NCBI GenBank assembly: GCA_016938175.1
Contig: JAFGVE010000039.1
Coordinates: 1-64,000, forward strand
Reading direction: 5' to 3'
Length of the DNA: 64,000 bases
Source of the DNA: Campylobacterales bacterium
GTDB taxonomy: Bacteria > Campylobacterota > Campylobacteria > Campylobacterales > Sulfurimonadaceae
A model generated the notes under the pieces. That model saw only the letters and a list, made by a program, of their open reading frames with translations, had not been told where the DNA came from and did not search any database. Below, one piece after another: positions 51,601 through 61,057 of the stretch (positions within the stretch are counted from its first letter, which is position 1; the number at the start of each line of letters is the position of its first letter). The position numbers and the translations under genes are program-made.

Positions 51601-52277
51601 TACCTCATCCTATCCATTAAAATTGCACCTGCTACACTAACGTTTAACGAATCAAACTCATGTTTCATAGAGATACTTACTGCACAGTCAAGTTTAGAGA
51701 GTATACGAGAGCTAATTCCCTCACCCTCACTGCCTAGTACAAGTACTTTTTTCCTCTCTATATGTGTTTCACGTATATCTAAGCCGCTCATATCTGCACC
51801 ATAAAGAGTAAAGCCTGACATCTTAAGGTCATTTAAAATTGTATGTATATTTTGCTCTATCGCAAAAGGCATATCATAGAGTGCACCAGTGCTTGTTCTT
51901 AATATTGTCTCTAATGGAAGTTGCTTCACACCACTGGCAATTATTGCATCCACACCCAAAGCGTAGGCACTACGAACAAGTGCTCCGATATTACCAACAT
52001 CGGTAAGTCCTGCTAAAACAAGGACAAATTTCTTCTCAAAAAAGAAATCATAAGGCTGTAATTGTACATCATCAACCTCAGCTAAAAAGCCTTGATGTGA
52101 TGCATTTTTGCACATCTTTTGTGCAGCCTCGTTAGGAATACGTTTTATTTCAAAACCCATTTTCATAAGACGAGAGTACTCTTTTTTCTCTATCTCTTTT
52201 GCTAAATAGAGCGTCTTAATTTTATTTGGGTGCTTGTTGATTAGGTGATATATTGGTTGTTTAGCGTAAATTAACAT
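51600..52277 (-). CDS. rlmB: SpoU-family RNA 2'-O-methyltransferase (RlmB/TrmH type)
   Basis: The 225-residue protein has a substrate-binding N-terminal domain (about 1-70) and a SPOUT domain with VLVLAGLTDVGNIGALVRSA (motif 1), KVLVLGSEGEGISSRIL (motif 2) and SISMKHEFDSLNVSVAGAILM (motif 3). It transfers a methyl group to a ribose 2'-OH of 23S rRNA (G2251 in RlmB) or tRNA. The rRNA target is more likely because of the N-terminal extension. The promoter is just ahead; the next gene overlaps its stop by one base. Confidence 0.87.
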   Translation of the reverse strand: MLIYAKQPIYHLINKHPNKIKTLYLAKEIEKKEYSRLMKMGFEIKRIPNEAAQKMCKNASHQGFLAEVDDVQLQPYDFFFEKKFVLVLAGLTDVGNIGALVRSAYALGVDAIIASGVKQLPLETILRTSTGALYDMPFAIEQNIHTILNDLKMSGFTLYGADMSGLDIRETHIERKKVLVLGSEGEGISSRILSKLDCAVSISMKHEFDSLNVSVAGAILMDRMR

Positions 52278-52325
52278 GGAAGTATTCTAGCGAAAAAAAA
52301 TCACTATATCAATCTAAAAAGCATC

Positions 52326-53141
52326 TTAGAGTGAAAGAAGTCTCTGATAGCACGCTTTTGGATTCTCACCCGTTATCTTACTGATTAGTTTGGCTTGAAC
52401 TTTTTTCGGTAAATCAAGGCTTAAAATATCATTTTGTGTTATCGCACTCTCTGGCTGTGACTCGCCTGCACTCAGTACAACAACCCACTCACCTTTAAAA
52501 TTACCATTAAGCAGCGTTAAAATTTCATTTGCACTACCTTTAAGATACCTTTGATATTTTTTACTCAACTCTTTGGCAACAAACAGTTGACGTTCAGGTG
52601 CCTCTTGTGCAATTTCTAAGAGCAGTTTTTCTAAACGGTGTGGAGATTCATATAAAACAGTCGTATAACCGCTGTAAAGAGCTTTATTTAAACCTGCTAA
52701 ACGCGATGAGCCTTTATGATCTAAAAAACCCATGAAAAGAAGTTGTGTCTCTTCAAAACCGCTTGCAACAAAAGCAGTTAAAAGTGCATTCGCACCGGGA
52801 AGGACATCATACTCTATAGAGTTTTGCAGACAGTAGGCCACAAGTCCCTGACCAGGATCACTAATACCTGGCATTCCAGCATCACTAACATAGACAATCT
52901 CTTTTTCAAAAAATGAAGGTTCTAATTTCTCGATGAATTCACGTTCATTGTGTGAATGGAGTGATATAAATTCTTGGTGCTCTTTAAAAGAGGTTTCATA
53001 ACGTTCTTTTAGGATGTGCAGAAGTTTTTTTGTTACGCGAGTGTCTTCGCAGAGGAGTATATCAGCTTGACTTAGAAGCTCGATGCTTCTAAGTGAAATA
53101 TCGCCTATATTTCCAATAGGGGTTGGAACTAGGGATAACAT
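52326..53141 (-). CDS. rsmI: 16S rRNA 2'-O-ribose C1402 methyltransferase
   Basis: A 271-residue tetrapyrrole-methylase-like enzyme: LVPTPIGNIGDISLRSIELL at the start, LCEDTRVTKKLL, SDAGMPGISDPGQGLVAYCL and VLPGANALLTAFVASGF are the RsmI signatures. It modifies C1402 of 16S rRNA. ATG 53141 is chosen: the frame is open further upstream, but that part overlaps rpmE and does not resemble the family. It lies 13 bases behind rpmE. Confidence 0.93.
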   Translation of the reverse strand: MLSLVPTPIGNIGDISLRSIELLSQADILLCEDTRVTKKLLHILKERYETSFKEHQEFISLHSHNEREFIEKLEPSFFEKEIVYVSDAGMPGISDPGQGLVAYCLQNSIEYDVLPGANALLTAFVASGFEETQLLFMGFLDHKGSSRLAGLNKALYSGYTTVLYESPHRLEKLLLEIAQEAPERQLFVAKELSKKYQRYLKGSANEILTLLNGNFKGEWVVVLSAGESQPESAITQNDILSLDLPKKVQAKLISKITGENPKACYQRLLSL

Positions 53142-53154
53142 AAAAGTCTTTTGA

Positions 53155-53355
53155 CTATTTTTTACCGTAACGTGCGTTGAATTTTTCAATTCTACCCGCA
53201 GTATCCACCATTCTCTCAGAACCTGTAAAGAATGGGTGACACTCATTACAAATATCAATTCTAAGTTCAGCTTGTGCAGCTTTGTTTTGGAAAGTATTTC
53301 CACAAGCACATGTTACAGTACAGTCTACAAAGTTAGGGTGTAAATCTTTTTTCAT
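53155..53355 (-). CDS. rpmE: Ribosomal protein bL31
   Basis: A 66-residue protein with the bL31 pattern: MKKDLHPNF, Cys16 and Cys18 in TCACGNTF, Cys36 and Cys39 in [10 protein letters not shown], and the basic tail. The four cysteines mark the zinc-binding form of bL31 that is used when zinc is available. The gene is preceded by a hairpin at 53405-53426 and followed closely by rsmI. Confidence 0.97.
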   Translation of the reverse strand: MKKDLHPNFVDCTVTCACGNTFQNKAAQAELRIDICNECHPFFTGSERMVDTAGRIEKFNARYGKK

Positions 53356-53404
53356 TTTTTTGCCTTTTGATACACGTCGAAGTACGTATATCTATATATT
53401 TTTT

Positions 53405-53426
53405 AAATCCGTATGGGTGCGGATTT
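53405..53426. repeat. 7-bp inverted repeat ahead of rpmE
   Basis: AAATCCG (53405-53411) and CGGATTT (53420-53426) form a perfect stem with an 8-base loop, 50-70 bases upstream of the rpmE start. It may end the rsmE transcript or be part of the rpmE leader. Confidence 0.4.
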
Positions 53427-53466
53427 TTAAGCTGAAATTATATCTAAAAATTTCTTAAATATAAAG

Positions 53467-54138
53467 TTAAAGTAAAACTTTTGCAGCTATCCCAAGAGCT
53501 GCAGACTCTGAGCGTAATACATTTGTACTCTCAAAACGAAAAACATTTTCAGATTTAAACAAAGCACGCTCTTTTTCTGAAAAACCACCTTCACAACCGA
53601 TTAACACACGTTGTATATTTTCACTGTTAGAGAGAGTCTGTTCACAAAAATCAAATATCTGTGTATCTGGAAACTCTTGTAAAAATACCTCTATACTCTT
53701 ATAAGTATCAAAGCTCATAAGTGTACTTCTGCCGCTCTGTTGCATAGATGCCTCAACAATTCTCTCTAAGCGCTTCATATCTGGTTTAAAATTACTTTGA
53801 CTTCTCTCACAATCTACAAATGAGATACGAGAAACACCAATTTCACACAATGAAGCGAGTACCTTTTCAACAGATTTTGGATCTATTACACACCATGCTA
53901 TATGCAACTCTTTTTTCGGTTTTTGTAGACTCTCTTCAACTTTAACTAGTGCAAAACTTACACTTCGCGGCTCTATATCTACAATCTCATAAGTATATAG
54001 CTGTTCTAAACTCTCTTTATTTCTAAAAAAAAGTTTATCTCCAACTTGATGTCTACGTACTTTGACTAAATATTTATGTTGTTCTCCTTTAAGTGTAAAA
54101 CGCTCTTTACCAGTATTTTCATCAAAGATGTATATCAC
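53467..54138 (-). CDS. rsmE: 16S rRNA m3U1498 methyltransferase
   Basis: This 223-residue SPOUT enzyme shows the RsmE signatures: EQHKYLVKVRRHQVGDKLFF in the PUA-like N-terminal part, and LIGCEGGFSEKERALF and LRSESAALGIAAKVL in the knot. It methylates U1498 of 16S rRNA. GTG 54138, overlapping the stop of the previous gene by four bases, is preferred to TTG 54153 because the family starts right before the first strand (IYIFD). Confidence 0.88.
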   Translation of the reverse strand: MIYIFDENTGKERFTLKGEQHKYLVKVRRHQVGDKLFFRNKESLEQLYTYEIVDIEPRSVSFALVKVEESLQKPKKELHIAWCVIDPKSVEKVLASLCEIGVSRISFVDCERSQSNFKPDMKRLERIVEASMQQSGRSTLMSFDTYKSIEVFLQEFPDTQIFDFCEQTLSNSENIQRVLIGCEGGFSEKERALFKSENVFRFESTNVLRSESAALGIAAKVLL

Positions 54139-54548
54139 AACAGCCACATCCAAATCGAGATTATTAAGACAAGGGCAAACTCAATTTGTAGCATTGTTCT
54201 TGCAATAGGTTTATATGCTGAAAAAGCGTGCTCTTTTTCTTCACTTAAATATTTCAAAGTTTTTATACGTTTTGCTTCGATAACAATGAGTATAAAACTA
54301 ACAATTATCATAGCAATATTAGCAACACTAAACTCTAAATGTTTTGCGGCCATCATAATAACACCTGTAAATATAACTGCACTCAAAATGGTGAATGTGA
54401 GTGGCCAATAAATAATGCTGTTATGACGTTTATATTTTTTGAGTTCTGTATAACTGATAAGAACAAAGAGATTAACAAAAATTGCTACTAAAATTCCAAT
54501 AGCTCCAAAGCTGTGTAGGGACAAGCCCATAGTGTACATTTCATTCAT
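54135..54548 (-). CDS. Four-helix membrane protein of unknown function
   Basis: The 137-residue protein has four membrane helices, with little polar sequence between them (HSFGAIGILVAIFVNLFVLI, PLTFTILSAVIFTGVIMM, ANIAMIIVSFILIVIEA, MLQIEFALVLIISIWMWLL). A single His in the first helix might bind haem, but there is no family match I can defend. ATG 54548 is chosen over ATG 54575; neither has a good ribosome-binding site. It is divergent from moeA and overlaps rsmE. Confidence 0.65.
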   Translation of the reverse strand: MNEMYTMGLSLHSFGAIGILVAIFVNLFVLISYTELKKYKRHNSIIYWPLTFTILSAVIFTGVIMMAAKHLEFSVANIAMIIVSFILIVIEAKRIKTLKYLSEEKEHAFSAYKPIARTMLQIEFALVLIISIWMWLL

Positions 54549-54602
54549 AACGAAATTATAGTAGAATATGCCCAATGAAACAAAGAGATAAAGGCAAAAA
54601 AT

Positions 54603-55820
54603 ATGACTGTTACAGTAGAAGAAGCGCTTGATTTAATATATGCAAATGTAAAACAGAGCTCACTCAAGATAGTCCCTATTGAAAATGCCCTTGGCTCTAT
54701 ACTTGCCGAAGATATAGTTGCAACACATAATCTTCCTCCATATGATAACTCAGCAATGGATGGCTATGCCGTTAAACTATCTGATGCGGGAGAGACAGTT
54801 AGAGTCGCTGAAACTATTTTTGCAGGCGATGCGAAAACTGTTACACTACAAAAAAATCAAGCTATCAAAATCATGACAGGTGCTAAAATTCCAGAAGGAA
54901 CAGAGTGTATTGTCCCTGTTGAAGACACTCAACAAGGAGTAGAAGGGGTCTCTTTACCAGAGAAACTCACTCTACATAAACACATACGTTTTGCAGGAGA
55001 AGATATACAAAAAGAGACTCTGCTTCTGCAACGTGGTGAACTCTTAAATGCTCACCAAATAACCCTTTTAGCCTCACAAGGGATTAGCCACGTTCGAATA
55101 TACAAACGTCCAAAAGTAGCCCTCTTCGCTTCTGGAAATGAGCTTAAAATGCACTATGAACAGCTTGAATCGCATCAACTCTACAATACAAACACCCCGA
55201 CTCTTTTAGCACGTGGAAAAGAATTAGGGTGTGAGGTTGAGTTCATTGGTACGGCAAAAGACTCCTTAGAAGATCTGCACAAACATATACAAAGTGCTCT
55301 TGAATGTGACCTTGTCATCACAAGCGGCGGTGTGAGTGTTGGTGATGCGGATTTTACAAAAGAGGCCTTTGAGCATTTTGGGTATGAGATATTTTTTGAA
55401 AAAGTAGAAATAAAACCAGGTAAACCTACTACCTTTGGAAAAGTAGGCGATACTTTTATTTTAAACCTGCCTGGAAACCCTTTGGCTGCAGCCTTAAACT
55501 TTGAACTTTTTGGACAACCGATTATCTTAGCCCTCAGTGGGACAACCAATAAATTTGTAAACGCTATTAATGCAAAAATGAAAGATGATTACAAACTTCG
55601 TGGAGGGCGACGTACACTTGTACCTGGCTATTTTGACGGTGAATTTTTTACTCCTTGTGAGCACTTCTCACCGGGAATGATCTCTCCTCTTGCTTTTGCA
55701 AATAGTTTTATTATGATAGATGAAGGCTGTTCATCAATTGCAAAAAATGCAGAAGTAAAAACAATAAGTACAAAATTTCTCTTTACAACCAAAGAGTCAA
55801 AAAGTTTGGTAAGCTCTTAA
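54603..55820 (+). CDS. moeA: Molybdopterin molybdenumtransferase
   Basis: A 405-residue MoeA: DNSAMDGYAV, KIMTGAKIPEGTECIVPVEDT, the MoCF-binding motif TSGGVSVGDADF, KPGKPTTFG and LPGNPLAAALNFELF are intact. It inserts molybdate into adenylated molybdopterin, the last step for cofactor used by enzymes such as the formate dehydrogenase-like protein at 44489. It is a single gene, and its last four bases overlap the convergent glycosyltransferase gene. Confidence 0.95.
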   Translation: MTVTVEEALDLIYANVKQSSLKIVPIENALGSILAEDIVATHNLPPYDNSAMDGYAVKLSDAGETVRVAETIFAGDAKTVTLQKNQAIKIMTGAKIPEGTECIVPVEDTQQGVEGVSLPEKLTLHKHIRFAGEDIQKETLLLQRGELLNAHQITLLASQGISHVRIYKRPKVALFASGNELKMHYEQLESHQLYNTNTPTLLARGKELGCEVEFIGTAKDSLEDLHKHIQSALECDLVITSGGVSVGDADFTKEAFEHFGYEIFFEKVEIKPGKPTTFGKVGDTFILNLPGNPLAAALNFELFGQPIILALSGTTNKFVNAINAKMKDDYKLRGGRRTLVPGYFDGEFFTPCEHFSPGMISPLAFANSFIMIDEGCSSIAKNAEVKTISTKFLFTTKESKSLVSS

Positions 55821-57541
55821 GACTCTTTAAGTTTTACAATATAAAAATCTCTCTGAATTGTTTTAATATCTCCATTGTTCCAGTACTTTAAGAACATGCT
55901 CTCACCGTTTGGTCCCTTACCATGTGTAAGCCAACGCTTCCAGATGTAAATGTCAAAATCTTTTATAGTATAGAGTGGAGCTATATTTTTTTCAAATTCA
56001 TTGAAACGTCCCTCTCCTTCTACTATAACAGAACCGCCCTCTTGTAAAAATGCTATTAGCTTCTCTTTTGTATGCAGTCCTACAACATCATGCTCTAGCC
56101 ATACGTTTAAAGAACCATACTCATTCCAAAAATTTTGATATAAATTATAATCCCCTAAAGGCTCTACTATTTTCTCTTTTTCTATGTACTCTTTGGCACC
56201 TATAAGCTCTGCTTTTCCTACTGCGGAAAAAACAAACCCTATAAGAACCAGTAAGGGTACAAAAGAGAGACTTAAGAGTAGTGGTCCATGAGTTATACTT
56301 CTCCGGCTCTCGATAAACACAAAAATAGGTGTAAATAAAAGTGTAAAAATAGCAAAGCCTAAAAGATAGGGTGGCCACCAGATTGGTAGCTCATCAAAAT
56401 GCAAGGCAATGGCTATAATGCCAGCAGGTACTGCTGAGAGGACAAGTGCACTTAAACGCATCATCCAAACAAAAGTATTTGCAAATCGCTGAGCATAAGC
56501 ACGCCAAAAAATGTACGCAATCAATAGCGTTGCACTTACTACTGGCAGTGCGTATATATCTCCTCGATATGGATGTATAGTAAAAAAGAGGAGTGTCGGT
56601 GTTATAATCGCAACCGCTAGTTTTACAACCTTCTCTTCAGCTGCTCCAAGATGACGAAAATTTTTGTTAAAGAGTGCATAAAGCGCCAAGATGTATGCAA
56701 AAACAGATGCAAACATCCAAGGTGCTAAAAAGTAAGTAAAAATTGGAAAAAAAGCTGTAGTCCACCCCACACCATTCGCACCTTTACTCAAAGACTCACG
56801 AATAATATACGTATCTATAAAAGCATTTCCATCATATATAAGTATGGGGATATATCCTGCAAGCCCGACCAATATACCAAACAGCAGTCCTATCCAAGTC
56901 ATAGATTCTTTTACTCTACGTTTTAACTGAAGTGTTAAAAACCAATAAATAAGCACGCTAAAGCTTAAAAAAACGCTATAAATAGGAGACTTTAGCCAAC
57001 CGCTCAGTCCTATCACACCCCAAAGCAAAAGTGTCAAAATCGCTCTATTGTCGTAGTCTATTTTGTTAAGTAAATAAAGAGCAAAAGCATACATGACAAC
57101 GAGTTCTGTCTCCATTTGAGAGGCAAAAGAGTGTGAATAAACACCAATACTAAGCGCAAAACTCAAGGCATAAAAAAATGCCCATGCTCTATCTCCAAGC
57201 TCTCCTTCAAAGAACTTAAACAGCAATATACTTGCAATAACTAAGCCAATAAAGTTCATATACACAGTAGCAAAAATACTATGTGTTCCAAAAAGAAAAA
57301 AACCAATTTTTACAAAGATAAAATGCAGAGGTCCCTTGTAGTAATCCGGCTCATCAAAGAGTGTCTGCATAAACCAGTGCCCATCTCTTTGCATCTCTAA
57401 AGCTTGTGCTATATATGTTTTTTGATCACCAGTAGTCGGTAAAAACATATCTTGCATAAAATACAGATACACAAGCGATATAAAAAACAGAAGTGCAGTC
57501 TTTGGATAATTCCCAATAAAATTTTCTAAAGCTTTAAACAT
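55817..57541 (-). CDS. GT39/ArnT-like membrane glycosyltransferase
   Basis: The 574-residue protein has about 12 membrane helices and an N-terminal periplasmic loop with the acidic region LPTTGDQKTYIAQALEMQRDG and DEPDYYKGPLHFIF, a layout found in polyprenyl-phosphate-sugar-dependent glycosyltransferases (GT39, PMT_2, ArnT). The C-terminal ~100 residues form a periplasmic domain. It would transfer a sugar to lipid A, a surface glycan or a protein; the acceptor is unknown. It is 6 bases behind queD. Confidence 0.8.
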   Translation of the reverse strand: MFKALENFIGNYPKTALLFFISLVYLYFMQDMFLPTTGDQKTYIAQALEMQRDGHWFMQTLFDEPDYYKGPLHFIFVKIGFFLFGTHSIFATVYMNFIGLVIASILLFKFFEGELGDRAWAFFYALSFALSIGVYSHSFASQMETELVVMYAFALYLLNKIDYDNRAILTLLLWGVIGLSGWLKSPIYSVFLSFSVLIYWFLTLQLKRRVKESMTWIGLLFGILVGLAGYIPILIYDGNAFIDTYIIRESLSKGANGVGWTTAFFPIFTYFLAPWMFASVFAYILALYALFNKNFRHLGAAEEKVVKLAVAIITPTLLFFTIHPYRGDIYALPVVSATLLIAYIFWRAYAQRFANTFVWMMRLSALVLSAVPAGIIAIALHFDELPIWWPPYLLGFAIFTLLFTPIFVFIESRRSITHGPLLLSLSFVPLLVLIGFVFSAVGKAELIGAKEYIEKEKIVEPLGDYNLYQNFWNEYGSLNVWLEHDVVGLHTKEKLIAFLQEGGSVIVEGEGRFNEFEKNIAPLYTIKDFDIYIWKRWLTHGKGPNGESMFLKYWNNGDIKTIQRDFYIVKLKES

Positions 57542-57547
57542 TCTCTC

Positions 57548-58129
57548 TTATACACTTTTCGGGTTTACAAAAGTTGCTTCAGAGAGCATTTTTTCTATAA
57601 GCTTTGCGTCATTAAAATCATTCAAGACTGCTTGTGAAAACTTAATCGCTTTAAAAGAGATACTCCCCATGAGTTCAGAATGTGCATCATAGGCAAAGCA
57701 TTGTGCATACCCCGTATCAGTTTCATGTACGATTACAGAGTTCAGCCTTACTTCTCGCTCACCATTTTGTACTGATGTTAAATTGAGCAGCCTCTCAATC
57801 ATGATAAAAATGACTCTTGAAAACTGTTCAGCTGAAGGTGAAACTGGAAGTTCAACCCATCGCTCAGAGTGTTTTTTCATATCTTCAAGATAAGAAGTAT
57901 CATCTCCACTCCAAAGTGTAATTGCATGATCAAAACTCTCTATCAAGTCTTTCATGTTTTGCTTCATCAGTCCAAAATCGTAAACCATTTGTCCATTATC
58001 CAAAAAGTTTGATTCAAAAAGAAGCTCTACTTTGTAAGAGTGCCCATGAATTGAACTTCTGCACTTAACACTTGAACAGCCACGCACAATATGTGCATTT
58101 TCAAATTTAAACAGCTTTCTGATTATCAT
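57548..58129 (-). CDS. queD: 6-carboxytetrahydropterin synthase
   Basis: The 193-residue protein is longer than most QueD (about 120) but has the zinc-binding His residues in FENAHIVRGCSSVKCRSSIHGHSYKVELLFE and a further DFGLMK and DHAITLW region. It makes carboxytetrahydropterin, the second step of queuosine synthesis. The extra ~60 residues lie mainly in the C-terminal half. It is 16 bases behind queE. Confidence 0.88.
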   Translation of the reverse strand: MIIRKLFKFENAHIVRGCSSVKCRSSIHGHSYKVELLFESNFLDNGQMVYDFGLMKQNMKDLIESFDHAITLWSGDDTSYLEDMKKHSERWVELPVSPSAEQFSRVIFIMIERLLNLTSVQNGEREVRLNSVIVHETDTGYAQCFAYDAHSELMGSISFKAIKFSQAVLNDFNDAKLIEKMLSEATFVNPKSV

Positions 58130-58145
58130 GGCTCAAACTCCTTTG

Positions 58146-58904
58146 CTACACACCTTTGTTACTATCCCAAATACGAATATGTAGCCTATCTGAGAAATTA
58201 TACCCTTTTGCTTTGCAAAACTCTATTAGTGGTTCAGTATTGAGCTCAACCTCTTTTTTTTCACCACCCACTGGCATGCAGTATACCTTTGTATAAGGTG
58301 CAAGAGAGAGTATCTTGTGCAACTCCTCTTCAAGGTCTTTATTTATCGAGGCAGCATCTATACTAAATTTAAAAAATGCATCGTATGCATTGCTCGCAAG
58401 ATTTTGTATAATCTCGGGGCGAACACGTTTGGAGAGTGATTCCGCCGAATTTGAAAGTTTAACAGAGAGAGCAAACACACACTCTTTATAAACACTGTAC
58501 TTTTCAAAGTCTACATTCAAAGAACCATTAGTCTCAAACGTAATTCTATGCCCCTCTTTTACTAAAGCCTCTAAAAACTCAACAAACAAAGTGTCATTTG
58601 CATAAATAAGCGGCTCACCACCCGTAAGCACAACATCTACACCCTTTGGAAGTTCATAAGAGTCCACAATATCCAAAAACTCTTGAAGCGTATTTATCTG
58701 TTTCCATGTCGATGCAAAGTGCTCTTTATTGACTGCATATACAGTATCACACCCAAGTACTTCAACACCATCTGGTGCACGTTCTGTACATCCAAAACCC
58801 TCACACTTCATATTACATCCGCCAAAGCGAAAAAAGAGTGAAGGTGTTCCTACATACTTCCCTTCACCCTGTATAGAGTAAAAGTGTTCAACAAGATATA
58901 TCAT
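58146..58904 (-). CDS. queE: 7-carboxy-7-deazaguanine synthase
   Basis: A 252-residue radical-SAM enzyme that turns carboxytetrahydropterin into 7-carboxy-7-deazaguanine for queuosine. The start has the QueE motif [20 protein letters not shown]; the cluster cysteines are Cys30, Cys34 and Cys39 ([12 protein letters not shown]), a CX3CX4C spacing instead of the usual CX3CX2C. TGGEPLIY and TNGSLN motifs for SAM follow. It overlaps moaA by four bases, so the operon is moaA-queE-queD and probably the glycosyltransferase. Confidence 0.9.
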   Translation of the reverse strand: MIYLVEHFYSIQGEGKYVGTPSLFFRFGGCNMKCEGFGCTERAPDGVEVLGCDTVYAVNKEHFASTWKQINTLQEFLDIVDSYELPKGVDVVLTGGEPLIYANDTLFVEFLEALVKEGHRITFETNGSLNVDFEKYSVYKECVFALSVKLSNSAESLSKRVRPEIIQNLASNAYDAFFKFSIDAASINKDLEEELHKILSLAPYTKVYCMPVGGEKKEVELNTEPLIEFCKAKGYNFSDRLHIRIWDSNKGV

Positions 58905-59866
58905 CCACCAGTCTCATAAAATGCACGTGCAGAGACCTCATCATCTTCTCCACCCCAGCGATTTTTTTCAGGCTTTGTTCGTACAACCTCTTTAAGTACT
59001 GCTGCAGCACCTTTAATGTCACCACGTTTCACAGACTCAGCGATGCTCATCGCCTCATCAAAATAGAGACATGGAATAAGATGTCCCTCGGCTGTCAAAC
59101 GAATACGATTGCACTTCGTACAAAAGTCATCTGCATACGGTTCAATGATTCCAAATCTGTACCCATCATCCATTTTGTAATAGTGTGAAGGAGAAGTACC
59201 GTCAAAACCCTCATCCACAAAACTGTAGTGCTTACCTAAGAGTGCTAAAAGCTCAGGGGACTTCAATCCAGCTATTCCCTCTTTTGCATGTTTATTCTCC
59301 ATGTACTCTATAAAACGTATAGACATGCCACGTTCTTTACAGTACTCTAAAACATCTACGATTTCATCAGCATTGACTGTCTTCATAGGCACCATGTTAA
59401 CCTTAACTTTCAGTCCCACTTTAAGAGCTTCTTCAACACCTTCTAGTACATTTTTCAGTACATCTTTTCCAGCTATTTCCTGAGCGACACTCGGAATAAG
59501 TGTGTCAATACTCACGTTTATACGACGAAGTCCCGCATCTTTTAATCTTTGTGCGGCACCCTTTAAAAGATACGCATTTGTAGTCATAGCAAGGTCGATC
59601 GTTGGAGCATAGTCATATATCATCTTAATAAACTTGTCCAAATCTTCACGCAGTAGAGGCTCACCTCCAGTGATACGGATTTTTTTAATTCCCTCATCAA
59701 CAGCTACTTTAATAAACTCAAAAAGCTCTTCAAATGTTAAAAGATTCTCTTTTGGTACCCAAGAGAAAGGTTTTTCAGGCATACAGTATGTACATCTAAA
59801 GTTACAGCGTTCCGTTACTGAAATGCGTAAGTAATCAACAACCCTGTCATAGCTATCTATAAGCAT
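58901..59866 (-). CDS. moaA: GTP 3',8-cyclase, molybdopterin synthesis
   Basis: A 321-residue radical-SAM enzyme with two clusters: CX3CX2C at Cys21, Cys25 and Cys28 ([14 protein letters not shown]) and CX2CX13C in the C-terminal region ([19 protein letters not shown]). The SAM motif [12 protein letters not shown] and the C-terminal Gly-Gly pair are present. It makes the first pterin intermediate of molybdenum cofactor, cooperating with moeA found 3 kb away. It heads the operon with queE and queD. Confidence 0.96.
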   Translation of the reverse strand: MLIDSYDRVVDYLRISVTERCNFRCTYCMPEKPFSWVPKENLLTFEELFEFIKVAVDEGIKKIRITGGEPLLREDLDKFIKMIYDYAPTIDLAMTTNAYLLKGAAQRLKDAGLRRINVSIDTLIPSVAQEIAGKDVLKNVLEGVEEALKVGLKVKVNMVPMKTVNADEIVDVLEYCKERGMSIRFIEYMENKHAKEGIAGLKSPELLALLGKHYSFVDEGFDGTSPSHYYKMDDGYRFGIIEPYADDFCTKCNRIRLTAEGHLIPCLYFDEAMSIAESVKRGDIKGAAAVLKEVVRTKPEKNRWGGEDDEVSARAFYETGG

Positions 59867-59943
59867 ATCTGTCCCTAAAATTAATTTTGCGTCATTATAT
59901 CTTTAACTATTTAATGTAGCTTAAAAAAAATGAGTTATTTCGT

Positions 59944-59949
59944 TATAAT
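59944..59949 (+). promoter_or_regulatory. -10 box next to the RDD gene
   Basis: TATAAT at 59944-59949 lies 5 bases ahead of the first ATG (59955). The transcript would start near the ATG; a leaderless mRNA or an internal start at 60018 follows. Confidence 0.5.
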
Positions 59950-59954
59950 TATCT

Positions 59955-60428
59955 ATGCGATTTAGAAAACTCAAACAGAACATGCAAAGAGCCTCACAAC
60001 TGGAAAAAAAAGAGAAAATGAGGCACTTTTACGCCCCTTATAGCATGAAAATAAAAGCCCTTATTATCGACCTTTTTATGATATATGCTCCCATTTTATA
60101 CATTTTTACTTATGCTGTTTTAGGCGGTAAAGATGCTTTTCAAAATTCACAAGTTGCTCCACTTATTGCTGTAGGAATTTATGGGATTATCTATGCAATT
60201 TTCCTTGCATATTCAGGTCAAACTCCTGGAAAAAAAGCTTATGATTTAAAAGTACTTGATGCAATCAGTGGTACTAAAATCTCTTTTTTACGTGCAGTTT
60301 TTCGCTTTATTGCTTTTCTTATATCAGCAACAACACTCTTTGGCATTTTACTACCTCTTTTTCGAAGAGACAAAAAAGCTCTACATGACCTTCTTAGTAG
60401 AACTGTAGAAGTGAAAGAGAAGCTATAA
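59955..60428 (+). CDS. RDD-domain membrane protein
   Basis: A 157-residue protein with three membrane helices (about 35-55, 65-85, 115-135) and the RDD-family core (KIKALIIDLFMIYAPIL, GQTPGKKAYDLKVLD, RRDKKALHDLLSRTVEV). Its function is unknown; some RDD proteins act as ion exchangers. The first ATG lies close to a TATAAT box; the ATG at 60018, preceded by AAGAGA, is a strong alternative and would start just before the domain. The gene is convergent with the HAD phosphatase. Confidence 0.8.
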   Translation: MRFRKLKQNMQRASQLEKKEKMRHFYAPYSMKIKALIIDLFMIYAPILYIFTYAVLGGKDAFQNSQVAPLIAVGIYGIIYAIFLAYSGQTPGKKAYDLKVLDAISGTKISFLRAVFRFIAFLISATTLFGILLPLFRRDKKALHDLLSRTVEVKEKL

Positions 60429-60430
60429 CT

Positions 60431-61057
60431 CTACTCTAAAGCTTTTACAGCCGCAAGTGCATCTTCATAAACGCTCTTCGTATATTGTGTTAAGACCTCT
60501 TTTTTATCATAGCCACTTGTAACTCCTATAGAGTTCACGCCTGCATTTTTTGCAGACTCTAAATCCAACTTTGTATCACCAATCATCCAGACATCTTTAT
60601 CATCTAAATTTAACGCTTCTAACGCTTTTAAAATAGGCTCTGCGGCCGGCTTTGGTTCTTCAACATCTTCACGTCCAATTAATACTTGAAAATGATGCAT
60701 CACCCCAAAATACTCCAAAAGTATTCGAGAATACTTTCCTGTTTTTGTGGTAACTACTCCAAGTGTAGCTATTTTACTTGCACGTTCTATTGCTTCTTGT
60801 GCAAAAGGAAGCAGTATAGTTTTTTGTGTAGATATCTTTTGGTAATGCTCTTTATATGTAGCAACAAAATCCCACACGAGGCTTTCATCTACACCCACTT
60901 CCAAAAACATAATGTCAAGCGGATACCCAATGAGTGCTTCAATAGTTTCATCATTTGGATGTGCAAAACCATGTTCTTCTAAGGAGTGATGAAAACTCTC
61001 TAAAATAGCTTCGGTAGAATCTATCAATGTTCCATCTAAGTCAAACAGTATAATCAA
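60431..61057 (-). CDS. HAD-family phosphatase (phosphoglycolate phosphatase-like)
   Basis: The 208-residue protein is a HAD hydrolase: motif I FDLDGTLIDST with the nucleophile Asp, motif II VVTTKTGK, motif III GREDVEEPKPAAEPI and motif IV MIGDTKLDLESAKNAG. It dephosphorylates a small sugar or nucleotide phosphate; phosphoglycolate is one guess. TTG 61057, overlapping the upstream stop by four bases, is preferred since family members start with the IILFDLDGT strand; GTG 61072 would add five residues. Confidence 0.83.
   Translation of the reverse strand: MIILFDLDGTLIDSTEAILESFHHSLEEHGFAHPNDETIEALIGYPLDIMFLEVGVDESLVWDFVATYKEHYQKISTQKTILLPFAQEAIERASKIATLGVVTTKTGKYSRILLEYFGVMHHFQVLIGREDVEEPKPAAEPILKALEALNLDDKDVWMIGDTKLDLESAKNAGVNSIGVTSGYDKKEVLTQYTKSVYEDALAAVKALE

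Noticed and set aside
53142-53309. Longer rsmI starting inside rpmE
   Set aside because: The extra part is an alternate frame of rpmE and has no similarity to the family; ATG 53141 precedes the conserved start LVPTPIGN.
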